DNA of 64,000 nt from Bimastos eiseni (Eukaryota; Annelida; Clitellata; Crassiclitellata; Lumbricidae). The DNA is taken from NCBI GenBank assembly GCA_959347315.1, contig OY365809.1, forward strand, positions 2,317,953 to 2,381,952, written 5' to 3'. The number at the start of each line of letters is the position of its first letter. Within the stretch, counting starts at the first letter, position 1. Below are positions 24,142 through 34,893 of this stretch, piece after piece. Made by a program: the position numbers and the translations under genes. The notes under the pieces are model-generated. The model had not been told where the DNA came from, searched no databases, and was given only the letters and a program-made list of their open reading frames with translations.

Positions 24142-24683
24142 AATTTTCGAATGATTGCTTAACTTGCCACAGAAACCAAATATAATATTTTCGTTTTTTA
24201 TGACGCTCATATAGCGTTGTTTGACACGTTTGAAAGGTCTTTTGTGCAACAAACAAACATACTTTTCTTCTGTAGTCGATAGGTATTGGATGCGATTGGT
24301 GTTTACCAGAGTTATTAAAGTAGTGGGTCACATTCGATAGTAGGTATTTATATTTATGGCCGATAGGTTAGGGAAAATAATTATTACCGCAACTCGCGTT
24401 CTTTCAAACACGTCATGAAACTCTAGGCATTTTGACTAAAGTAAAACTCTAGAAAGCGTTCTGATGATAATCGCGCCGTACCTTATCTAACAAGTACAGC
24501 AGATGACTTCTGCCCGACAGCAGCATTCTACGCTGTCATTCATTACTTTTTTTAACACAATAAATGCAATTCAGCTACAGTAGTTATTGGAGTCATATAT
24601 ATAGCGTTATATGACACCGTTTAAGAGGTGTCTTTAGATAACGAGTTAACCAGCTGCAGTCTTTGGTGAGTAAATGTAGCACC

Positions 24684-24710
24684 ATGCATGCATGTATGTA
24701 TGTATGTAAG

Positions 24711-24741
<31 letters not shown>

Positions 24742-25166
24742 GTATGTATGTATGTATGTATGTATGTAAGTATGTAAGTATGTATGTATGTATGTATGTA
24801 TGTAAGTATGTATGTATGTATGTATGTATGTATGTATGTATGTATGTATGTATGTATGTATGTATGTATGTATGTATGTATGTATGTATGTATGTATGTA
24901 TGTATGTATGTATGTATGTATGTATGTATGTATGTATGTATGTATGTATGTATGTATGTATGTATGTATGTATGTATGTATGTATGTATGTATGTATGTA
25001 TGTATGTATGTATATATATGTATGTATGTATGTATGCATGTATGTATGTATGCATGTATGTATGTATGTATGTATGTATGTATGTATGTATGTATGTATA
25101 TATATGTATGTATGTATGTATGCATGTATGTATGTATGTATGTATGTATGTATGTATGTATGTATG

Positions 25167-25232
<66 letters not shown>

Positions 25233-25258
25233 TGTATGTATGTATGTATGTATGTATG

Positions 25259-25294
<36 letters not shown>

Positions 25295-25416
25295 TGTATG
25301 TATGTATGTATGTATGTATGTATGTATGTATGTATGTATGCATGTATGTATGTATGTATGTATGTATGTATGTATGTATGTATGTATGTATGTATGTATG
25401 TATGTATGTATGTATG

Positions 25417-25452
<36 letters not shown>

Positions 25453-25474
25453 TGTATGTATGTATGTATGTATG

Positions 25475-25507
<33 letters not shown>

Positions 25508-25698
25508 ATATATGTATGTATGTATGTATGCATGTATGTATGTATGCATGTATGTATGTATGTATGTATGTATGTATGTATGTATGTATGTATGTATATA
25601 TATGTATGTATGTATGTATGCATGTATGTATGTATGTATGTATGTATGTATGTATGTATGTATGTATATGTATGTATGTATGTATGCATGTATGTATG

Positions 25699-25734
<36 letters not shown>

Positions 25735-25768
25735 TGTATGTATGTATGTATGTATGTATGTATGTATG

Positions 25769-25804
<36 letters not shown>

Positions 25805-25830
25805 TGTATATATGCATGCATGCATGCATT
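24684..25830. repeat. (TATG)n microsatellite array, ~1.1 kb
   Basis: Almost pure TATG tetranucleotide with scattered variants: TAAG near the left end, and TATATATG and CATG at several interior sites. It ends in CATGCATGCATG. The long open frames on both strands (Tyr-Val-Cys-Met or His-Thr-Tyr-Ile repeats) exist only because the 4-bp unit contains no stop. They are not genes. Confidence 0.98.
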
Positions 25831-25863
25831 TAGCAACTCTTGACTTGTTGCTAAAATAGAATG

Positions 25864-26060
25864 ATCAGCTACCCCGGCAATCGAGGACAATGGTGCTTCA
25901 GTTTAATTAAGTCATACGCTGCATGTTAATGCGCGTCTCATTTATCAACAAAGGGTCGCAATTCATTTGGAAATACCTCTGTCACGCTTTACATCCCATC
26001 GCACATTCTTGTCTCGTTGCTCGCAGTATTACAACAACCAATCCAAGCTCAGATAACACG
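25864..26060 (+). repeat. 3'-flank segment of the gene family, detached
   Basis: Resembles sequence a few hundred bp downstream of copies B (about 31740-32100) and E (52985-52800, reverse). Shared pieces include GGCAATCGAGGACAA versus CGCAATCGATGACAA, CTCTGTCACGCTTT, and ACAACCAATCCAAGCTCAG. It shows that the duplicated unit extends past the coding exons. Confidence 0.65.
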
Positions 26061-26135
26061 GATAACAGTCTGTAGGGCCCATGCAAGAACCTGTGTCAAG
26101 GTGAAACTTTGGGGTGGATTATGTCAAGAAGAAAA

Positions 26136-26471
26136 TACATAGAACATAACTGATGGAGATCGATATGAGTGGGAGCGTTGTACGAAAATATGTATCATCA
26201 TTCGAGTGTGTTGTGTTAAATTTGAGCAAGGTGAATTTTGCTGATGATTGTGGTAGAATCATGATTACCAACGAATACGAGGGAATCGAACTCTTAGATT
26301 CCGAATTTAATCTTCTTGGAAGATATTGCCTTCAACGGGATGCATATACGTGCGTTTCTGTCTCTGACTTGCAATACGACAGCGAGTGAAATGAGATTTC
26401 ATACATCTTCTATATTAATTATGATTACGAATACGGACGTTTTAACTACCATCCTCCTCACAGAAGAATGA
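26136..26471 (+). pseudogene. Family copy A3, C-terminal propeller fragment
   Basis: Starts in repeat 4 (MEIDMSGSVVRKYVSS) and covers repeat 5 (ADDCGRIMITNEYEGIELLDSEFNLLGRY) and part of repeat 6 (LQYDSE). It then meets TGA where intact copies have an Arg codon (DSER becomes DSE-stop). The tail is further altered, but CACAGAAGAATGA, the family's usual end (TEE-stop), is recognisable. No repeats 1-3 or F-box exon lie upstream. Confidence 0.82.
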
Positions 26472-26857
26472 ACCACTAGAAGCGATGTTAGCGATGGATA
26501 CAAAGTTCCATTGAATGAATAAATAATTATTTATTAAATGATTTCGAAATCTATTGGAATGATGGTGCCATGGCGACTAATAATCAAGATTAAAATAAGT
26601 ATACTGTATTAAAAAAAACTTGCACGATATGCATTGAGAATTTGTTTACATCGAACTTGTTACCTTCAAAAATAATTCATTCTAAATGTGCTTTACATTT
26701 TAATAAATTTTCTCTTGCCTCTAATGAATGTAAACGTGAATGCATAATGTGATTGTGAAAGTAAATTTAATAGTAGATGTGAATTAGATTCATTCGTGAA
26801 CAATAATGACAAAAGCAATTCTGACCCATTCATTATGTCCCAAATAATTTTAAAATT

Positions 26858-27094
26858 ATGAACAGTTTTCTATTGCTTCCTCATGCTCGCACCTCCGCCA
26901 GTCAGAGCCGCGCCTGCTCTACGTGTGCCCTCAATTTGGAATGGTCTCCCTTTGACACTCTGGTCCCTTTCACAGCCATTCCTCTCATCTTAAGACGACT
27001 TTATTTGGCCATGTTGCGGCTGGGACTGCCTCTGAGTAGTTACATTGAAGACGCGCTATGCATGAGTACTCTGAATGAACGAATGAATGAATGA
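26858..27094 (+). mobile_element. L2/CR1-like LINE 3' end with GAAT tail
   Basis: Reads PHARTSASQSRA, LEWSPFD, LRRLYLAMLRLG, then a Y-E-DALCMST-like C-terminus. It runs into GAATGAACGAATGAATGAAT, the short-repeat tail typical of L2/CR1-like elements. Coding is decayed and truncated at the 5' side. Confidence 0.65.
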
Positions 27095-27291
27095 TGTAAT
27101 AGTGAAGCTGAGGGTGACATGGATCTGCTTGTCACTACAGTTCTATTCTTAGAGCTTCCACTCATAGTCAAAGTCAAGCAATACTCTGGAGAAGAGTTTG
27201 TACAAACGTCTACTGATATGATACCAGAATTGCAATGGTCAAACTGACGGGTGCCATTGAAACCGAGACGGACGTCAGAAATCCAATGCAA
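27095..27291 (-). repeat. Dispersed retroposon-like repeat with (ATTC)n tail, copy 1
   Basis: The reverse complement contains GTACAAACTCTTCTCCAGAG, ATGAGTGGAAG and TCTAAGAATAGAACTGT before an ATTC tail. The same order occurs at 58.84-59.07 kb on the plus strand, and a diverged piece near 51.63 kb (CACAGACTCTTCTCCAGAAT). Confidence 0.75.
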
Positions 27292-28650
27292 GAAAGAAGA
27301 TCGCAGGAAGACTACCGAACTCTCTGGAAACTGGAATCAATGTTGCATTGGAACCTACCATTGGACCACGTGAATGGTGATGGATAAGTGTTTAGTAACC
27401 TATGGCTCCCACGGCCGTTGACGTCGACCTTGGCATACTCTTCGTTTACTTATCATAGTTATGTGAATCAAGAGTTTGACGAGATCTTATGACAAAAAAT
27501 TAGTTTCTGCAGGTGTCACCATTTACTTAGGAAAATAGAATGCATAATTCTGTTGACGCCGTTTGATAAAACGTGTTACGTATGACTGCTTTATCAGTGG
27601 CCAAGTTAACGTCGAAAAATGATCTAAAATGTTACTTTTACTAATTTTAGCTAATATTTCAATATGTAGGCCTATTACTTATAAATTGGCAGAGATTTTA
27701 ATCTCTTGTTTTGCGATAGGGGCCTATCTTGTGGCCGTCAAGGTCGTTGTTCCGAACTTATCAGAAGAGTCATATTGTTCAGAAGCAATTCAAATTTCAG
27801 ATTAGCAACTTAATGGTGGTGGCAGCAAGGATCATTAGGACAAGAACCAACGTTGAACAGTGCGAGAAGAGCAAAGCCAAGAGGATGAATATAGTCGATG
27901 TCATATGAGACGTAGGTCTCGAGGAGACTTGCTGATGGCTGTCGTCAGAATACCACCATACCATCAGTTAATTGTACAAAGAAGGCAGCAAGATTTCTGT
28001 GAAGTCGTTTCTATGGAAGGCAGATTGATGGCAATTGAAGGGTGAGTCAAAAGAGAAGTACAGGAATGAGGACAAAGCATAGTCTTTCAGGATTGAGGAT
28101 GGGATAGGATCTTGTTCGTATTTACTGTTGGGAAGAGAACGTTTAGGAGGAATGAAACTTATGTTTCTGTGAGGTAAAGATAATCTGGAATGAAGAATGA
28201 GAGGCAGGAGGAGTAAGGTACGGATGGTGTGGGAATCTGCGTTGGAGACGAGAGCAGACAAGAGACGTCATAATTATGAGGAATGATTTGATGATATATA
28301 AGAAGTTCATCTCATTTTCAACGGATTTCTGTTCATAAATAGCTTTAATTTTTCTGGGGGTGCTTTATTCGTTTAGCATCTGTTGGGTAGGCCTATAATT
28401 TTATTGTTGCAGGAGTAGAATTCAAACGTCGTTGTAGCGGAGGTTATAAATTGCCGTATTAGTAGGCCTATCCGTAACAAAAACTTATGATAATGTGAGA
28501 ATGATAAAAAACGGAATAATTGGTATATATTTCCTTTAATGATGAAAGCAATAATGTTTGACAAATACAGAAAATGTTCATTATTTATTATTACAATTAG
28601 CCTATAATAATGCTCTTAATATTTTTCAAGTATGAAATCAAGTCTTTTGT
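27292..28650. other. No recognisable gene
   Basis: A minus-strand open frame at 27968-28261 is Leu/Ser rich. It could be another decayed LINE tail but lacks a firm motif. The rest is non-coding. Confidence 0.35.
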
Positions 28651-28651
28651 G

Positions 28652-28659
28652 TGACGTCA
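28652..28659. promoter_or_regulatory. CRE-like palindrome TGACGTCA upstream of copy B
   Basis: A perfect TGACGTCA within TTTTGTGTGACGTCA, 266 bp before the copy B start codon. Copies C and D have the same context (GTGTGAC[C/G]TCA) at similar distances. This is the consensus for CREB/ATF dimers. Function is inferred from conservation only. Confidence 0.5.
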
Positions 28660-28924
28660 TGCTAAGCATTTTTGCAGACGTTAATTTCTTTAACATGCCG
28701 GCAATTTATAACATTTTATTATAATATTAACTAATTGCTTTGTTTTAAAAGTATTCTAAAGCTTTGGCAGTAAGGGCCTTTCCTTTTGAGGTGGCCGCAA
28801 TGCGCTGTCGATTTATTCAGCATTATGCTACCCACAACCATTTGATGTTTCTTTAAAGGTTGTAGCTCTCGGTGACAAGGAGCGATTTTTATTCTTAGAG
28901 CTGTTTCTGCTAATAATTTATACT

Positions 28925-31486
28925 ATGTCAAAGAAACGAACAGCAGATGAATCCAATAAAGATGAGAATACGAACGACGACTCAGAAAGTAAGTTAAGAC
29001 AAGAACATGTATTATATTACTCTTGATTATTGCTTATAATTTCATTGACTAGATCAGTCGTTTCAACATGAACACTTCGAAATGCCGGTCAGATCTACCT
29101 AGCCAGACACGAGCTCAAATATTCTTGATTTACGCATATTCACTATTATAGGTTCCGTGAAAGCTCAAGCGACAACCAAATTGAACACACCAAAATTGCG
29201 ATAATGCTATTGCTCACGATTGTTCAAATATCAAATAATTTATGTTAATTTCATTCTCAAATCGCATGCTTAAATAGAGTATATTTAATCAAGTAAACAG
29301 TTCATTAAGTTTCATTTTTCATCAGCATTGTTTTAACATGCACTGTGAAATATTTCATCACTGCAATCGTCGTTGATATGAAGTTGAGATGTTTGAGATC
29401 GTGCACGTATGAAGACTTCTGGGTTTCTTATTCTGTTTCCAGCACCCTTCCAAAGAGAAGGCAATGCTAAACGAGTGAAACTCGACTCAATGATCGACAC
29501 AATGGTGAGAGAAGACATTTAGCCGCAACCGCAGATTTGTCGTAGGATTTAAACTTTGTGAATTGCTAGAAAAATAACGCTTAGAAGCTTAAAGACGCTA
29601 TCTACACTACACAATAACTGATAGTAGCCTGCTGGCATTAGTTTCACTGGCACATAACTTCGAAATCAATGCCGCAATTTATATCTAAACGCATGAAATT
29701 GTTCGAGTAATTAAATATTATAAAATCATGTTTTGTGTAAATCCAGGTGTGTCAGCGACCATGTTACTACAGAATCCCTCGCTGTGTTCTATAACCATCG
29801 TATACTAAGCTCAATACCATTGAATTCCATGAGAATTTTCGGTCCAAAAAGCATAGCGAAAATTGAATGGCGGTTTACCCGCTAATTATTACAGTTTCAT
29901 ATCAGCAGAGGAATGAATAAATACATTTGGAGTAGGTTAAAATGTAAATTATTTGAATACATAATTATGAATAACTATTGGAACTTTTATGTTTAGCTGC
30001 AAGATCTTCCGTTCGAGCTACTTGAATGCATCCTCCTTAAAGTCGTAGTTATGGAAGTGGAGAGTTTGAAGTTGGCTAAAAGTGTTTGGAAAGAAAAAGC
30101 CGATCTGGTGATAAACCGACTAAGAACTGTCTGTTCGCAAAGGAGCAACATCCTTGCGACCAAATCCTTCCGAACTAAACTTCACAGAATTCTAGATGAC
30201 ACTCGTAAGTTCAAGAAATGAAGATGCTTTCTTGCTGTTATCAAAGGCCGGTGTTCCGCTTAAGATATTTGAAAACCCCAAATTGGAATTAAGGTAATTG
30301 CGTCAGAACATTTAACCCTGTTTAGATTTAAGGCAGCGCTTCATACATTTTTTAAAAGCTCTACATGCAGGCGTTCTACTTACTTATACGCTCTTTAGAA
30401 GCTTGAGTCTGCATGATTATGGTTGTGCTTAGATTGATCACACTGGATGATGTAGCTCCTATTCTCATATAGGAAGAATTTCTTTGTCCTAGAAATAGGA
30501 AGAATTAAATATGAGGTCTTAATAATAGGAAAAATAAAATAAGGCTTAAAGAATTTTTATGCATGTCGTTATTTCGTGTAATAAATAAAGAAAGAGTAAT
30601 ATTTTTTAGCCCAGTCAATTCGTCTGGAAATTTTGCACCAGTCTTCGGTCAGCCTAACCATCCAGGGTACGACTACACTGAAGGATGGCATATTTGTTCT
30701 CTACGAATTTCATAATGGAGATCTTGTTATTAACGTATACAACCGCAACGATTTGGAAACTGTGAAGGATGTCATCCCACTACCAAGATCAGAACTGGTT
30801 TATATGACAGGTTGCAATGTGTCAAACTGTGTTTATGTAACCACAAGAAGTTCAGATTCAACCTTATCAGTGTCACGCATTTCTAAAGATGTAGAAGACA
30901 AGTTGAAGATATTGCCATGGGAAAATGACCACAGACGATCAATTGATATAGTACGTATCTCCACCAATGGTAGCATAATGATCCTTTCAAGGCAAGCAGG
31001 ATTGACTCATACTATGGTGAGCATATATGATGCGAATGGTTCCTTACAGCGTGAAATACCGTTGCCTTTCAATGATTTTGTGTTAAGTATCATGACATAC
31101 TCTTAAAGTCAGATGGAAACTTGGTATTGGCTTTTGTCATACGCCCCAATTACAAAATACAACTTTTGGAGATCGATATGAGTGGGAGCGTTATACGCCA
31201 ATATGTATCATCTAGAATGTATTATGAAGACGGCTATGTGAATTTTGGTGACAATTGTGGTAGAATTATGATAGCTGATCCATTCAAAGGAATCGAGCTT
31301 TTAGATTCTGAGTTTAATCTTCTTGGCATCTATAGTCTGGAGGATGCAAGCAAGGTCGTTTTTGTCTATGACTTGCAATATGACAGCGAGAGTAACGTGG
31401 CTGCGTGTATTGGTTACGATATGAATACTGATACCAGTGTTTTAACTACCTTCCGTTTCACAGAACAACCCGATAGGGTATTTTGA
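28925..31486 (+). pseudogene. F-box-like/beta-propeller family, copy B (four exons, one frameshift)
   Basis: Exons: 28925-28988 (MSKKRTADESNKDENTNDD), 29443-29504 (FQREGNAKRVKLDSMIDTM), 29997-30204 (LQDLPFELLECILLKVVVME, ending in HRILDDT) and 30610-31486. Phases are 1, 0 and 1, with donors GTAAGT, GTGAGA and GTAAGT and AG acceptors. Exon 4 loses one base near 31085 (TTAAGTAT where relatives have TTAACGTAT-type sequence). The first frame then stops at 31104, while the rest is open in the shifted frame to FRFTEQPDRVF. The F-box-like exon has Arg where others have Trp (VCSQR, not VCSQW). Without the single-base change it would encode roughly 400 residues. It is a young pseudogene, or the gap is a sequencing error. 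Confidence 0.85.
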
Positions 31487-32474
31487 GGAGAACAAGTTGT
31501 ATAAAATAACCTAACAACATTTTAATGTAATATGTTTTTGATATATCTTAGAGCGATTTTGACATGGCTACTGATATCTAGTTTAGAATTAATTGAAATC
31601 TGTCTTAAGATTTATGCGATCTACATTGAGAATGCCTTTACGACGATCTGGCTACTTTCAGAAATCGTACTTTATACATTGATGTATTTATTTTATTTTA
31701 ATTAAACTATGCTCCTACCTCTATTGACATGTTGTTACAATAGGCGTTATGATGAGTTACGCCCGCAATCGATGACAACGTGGTCGTCAATGCGCCTATG
31801 AGAAATGGAGGCAAATCCCCGGTCTAAAGTGTCAGGAAAGCAAGATATTCCCTAAGATTCAAACAATATCCAATCCCTGAAAGTGGAGGCATTTGCCGTC
31901 GGACCCCCTATCTGGAGCCCCTGAATAACCACGGTATTTCAGTCTAGTCAATTCACATCTGCACCTAATGACGCGTTATTCATAAAAGTTCGTAACGAAA
32001 TTAGCAAGATCTCTGTCACGCTTTTCAATTCCATTGCACCGTCTCATTAGGTTAGCCACAGCAATTCAACAGCCAATTGGAGCACAGTAAGCTTAAACAC
32101 GCGAAACACTTACTTAACAGCAAACCGTATCACGTGGATTATGATTCAAAAAGGCTACGAATCTCGACTTTAAATTCGAATCGAATCCTACCGACCGATT
32201 AATACCGGTAGCCATCGCAGCTTCGCAGGTCCGTAGTGGTATGGTCTCGTACACATGCAAAAAGTGCGTAGGCCTATTGGGTACGTATGTCCTTATCCGT
32301 ACCTGTGTATAATTGTGAAACCATTGCCGAGCAGTGAGGGCGTTGCTCCAGATGTCACGTCAATGGTGCGCCGGTAGGCGTGCTCATTGAAGACTAATTT
32401 CGTTGAGCAGTCCACATAGAAACTATTTGCTGAAGATCATGGCGTGTTACAGTACATTGCTTTGATAGGAAGTA
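31487..32474. other. 3' flank of copy B
   Basis: Contains the family 3' UTR-like start and, near 31740-32100, the conserved downstream flank shared with copies E and D and with 25.86-26.06 kb. No further gene. Confidence 0.5.
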
Positions 32475-32540
32475 AACCGCTGTGTAATAACAAAGATAAT
32501 TAGCGTCGCCCTCCGCTTGGGACAGGCAGCGATCAAGCTG
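32475..32540 (+). repeat. Dispersed repeat R90, short copy
   Basis: Contains CTGTGTAATAACAAAGATAA, TTAGCGTCGCCCTCC and GCTTGGGACAGGCAG. It lacks about 12 bp in the middle relative to the longer copies. Confidence 0.7.
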
Positions 32541-33331
32541 TATCGGTCTTCATTGTTGAACTCTCGATCCATGCATTGCGTTGATTCCTGCGAATGATTC
32601 GAATTCTGAGCCACTTATGTCAAACCCTGGTCAATTCTGTTGGTGGGAAGATGATGCGGCGAAGTTGAGGACTGGCCAACAGCTATCGTAAGATAATGCA
32701 GTTGCTACCATACATGTAAATTGTCATAATTGTTCATGGCTGCCTCATGGTTAGTTGAAGGCACTGTTATTCACTAGATAGATTTGCCTTACGCAGTAAT
32801 TTTACTAAGTATCATTCAATTGTTAGTATTCGCCTAGAATCAATAAATAACATAAAATTATTATTGGTCAATTATTTGAAGATATCAGCGAAAGAGAACC
32901 GCGTTAAAACCGTCGTTAATGCTTCGATTTTCTTCATTCTTCTGTTATGAAAGTGATACCACGTCACCGTTTAGATAATAGTTCAACATTCAGTTTTGTG
33001 TGAATCAAAAAAATCTGATAAAAGCGCAGATAATTATGTTCACATGGGTCATAGTAGATAATAAAAGTACATGTAGCTTGTATTGTAGAACCAGATAGTG
33101 AATAAAGGAAGTAAACTATAGTTAACTTGCAATTACAGTAAGCTACATGTAGTGTCCTGCGTTTGGCTTTAGGGAGCAATTTAGAATATTGCAGTTCACG
33201 TTTACGACGCATCGACGGCTGCTTTAACACCTGCAAAACGTCTTTAGTGAACGTTATAAATAATATTTAATCAAAAACATCGAAACATTTAGTTTCACTA
33301 TGTGTAATCATATAACGCTCAGCACGAAACC

Positions 33332-33523
33332 CATTAGTCAGTCAGTCAGTCAGTCAGTCAGTCAGTCAGTCAGTCAGTCAGTCAGTCAGTCAGTCAGTCA
33401 GTCAGTCAGTCAGTCAGTCAGTCAGTCAGTCAGTCAGTCAGTCAGTCAGTCAGTCAGTCAGTCAGTCAGTCAGCCAGTCAGTCAGTCAGTCAGTCAGTCA
33501 GTCAATCAATCAATCAATCAATC
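33332..33523 (+). repeat. (GTCA)n microsatellite grading into (ATCA)n
   Basis: A long run of AGTC units with one CAGCCAGT variant near the right end, closing in five ATCA units. The Ser-Val-Ser-Gln open frame across it is a by-product. Confidence 0.97.
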
Positions 33524-33911
33524 AGATGTATTCCTAATGTAGTGCCCCTTCATGATATCTACTCAGAGCCGCTCCCAGAATAATCGTGGTAGGAAAGGAC
33601 AGTTTTCAGAGATGTGTAAAATGAAGATGTAAGCCTGTTACATTACATTGAGTAGATTGACTGTATTTACATGTAACTAGTCGTGGAGCCAATGTCTGTA
33701 GACTTGGCCTTAAGAACTTTGATGGCAAAGAATATCGCAACACCATTCGTATCAATATTTAACGGCATATCTTAGAGCTGACACTAGGAGTGGCGTAAGC
33801 TTCTCTTCGTATACGGTATATGTAACAACAATTTAATATAATACTATTTATATATGCGCACAAACAGTCTATAAGTAAAGCGGTTTAGTGAAGAGCACAG
33901 TAATGTTATTT

Positions 33912-34004
33912 GCAGTTTCAAGACATTGTGCGAAAAAATCATTAATGTCGCCTTTTTCTTTTATCCAGGCATGGGACTCTCCTTGCCATACAGTGCAAGC
34001 AGTG
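33912..34004 (+). repeat. Dispersed repeat R90, diverged copy
   Basis: Contains TTCAAGACATTGTGCG, ATCATTAATGTCGCC and ATCCAGGCATGGGACT, then CAGTGCAAGCAGTGCC. Confidence 0.7.
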
Positions 34005-34638
34005 CCAGTCGCGAAGGTTGAAAGTGAATGAAAGCGTCCTAGTAGACGTCGATCTACAAGTTCTAATTTATGAAATATTAAGTTTATCCAATAGGGGACT
34101 CTGTGAAATAGATGGCGCCAGTATCAAATGTGGGTAAGCTACCCGAGGTAAAATTGTGTGTGATATATGTTTCTTCACGCAAAAGTAATTTACAAGTTAG
34201 TCAAATTATAAAATGCCTACGTATTGCTGCGTGTCAAAATTCAAAGGAGAAGAAGGCGGCAACCTATTAGATCTGAAGGTTTTAACCTGCATGCAATATT
34301 TAAAATTTTATTGTTCGCGCAGCGGCAAATGGAAAGTCCGCTGTGATTGGACGTAAAAAATGAGACATAGATTGCCCTCTCCTCTCTCCATTTCTAGCGT
34401 TCAAATTTATGTATTTATCCATAATGGAATTACATTTTAACTCTGACGCCAGCCATCGATCGGAACAACAAAAATAAACAATGCATGGCCAATATAAACA
34501 AAAATTCTTAGACCTATGTGCATACTGTCGCCACGTGTTTCTACTTAATTAAGGAGCTGCCCAGAGAGCCCCCTATTGATCTTAATAATAATAATTTTAA
34601 TTGATACGAAGTGCATGTATGACATCACGTCCTTTGTG

Positions 34639-34646
34639 TGACCTCA
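34639..34646. promoter_or_regulatory. CRE-like site TGACCTCA upstream of copy C
   Basis: One mismatch to TGACGTCA, in the conserved context CTTTGTGTGACCTCA, 248 bp before the copy C start codon. Confidence 0.4.
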
Positions 34647-34893
34647 CGGTATATATTATTTAACAGACGCCATTTTCTGTTTCGTATCTAAGCTTCTATA
34701 ATTATATTATCATGTGAAATGATAATTCATTATTCGGTTTGGAAGAAAATTTGTTAAATTTTGTCGTTTGGGCTTGGCAGTTATGTTTTTGACTTGCCCA
34801 GCCATCTAACTACAACTATTTGGTGTTTCTTGAAGCATTGTCGCTCTTAGTGACAAGAAGTGAATTTTATCCATAAAACTTGTTCCGCAAACC

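Noticed and set aside
24593..25890. Six 340-414 codon open frames over the TATG array
   Set aside because: A 4-bp unit without stops opens several frames on both strands; the translations are pure unit repeats.
33332..33523. CRISPR-like array
   Set aside because: Simple microsatellite without spacers, in an animal genome.
33300..33542. Ser-Val-Ser-Gln repeat protein
   Set aside because: By-product of the GTCA microsatellite.
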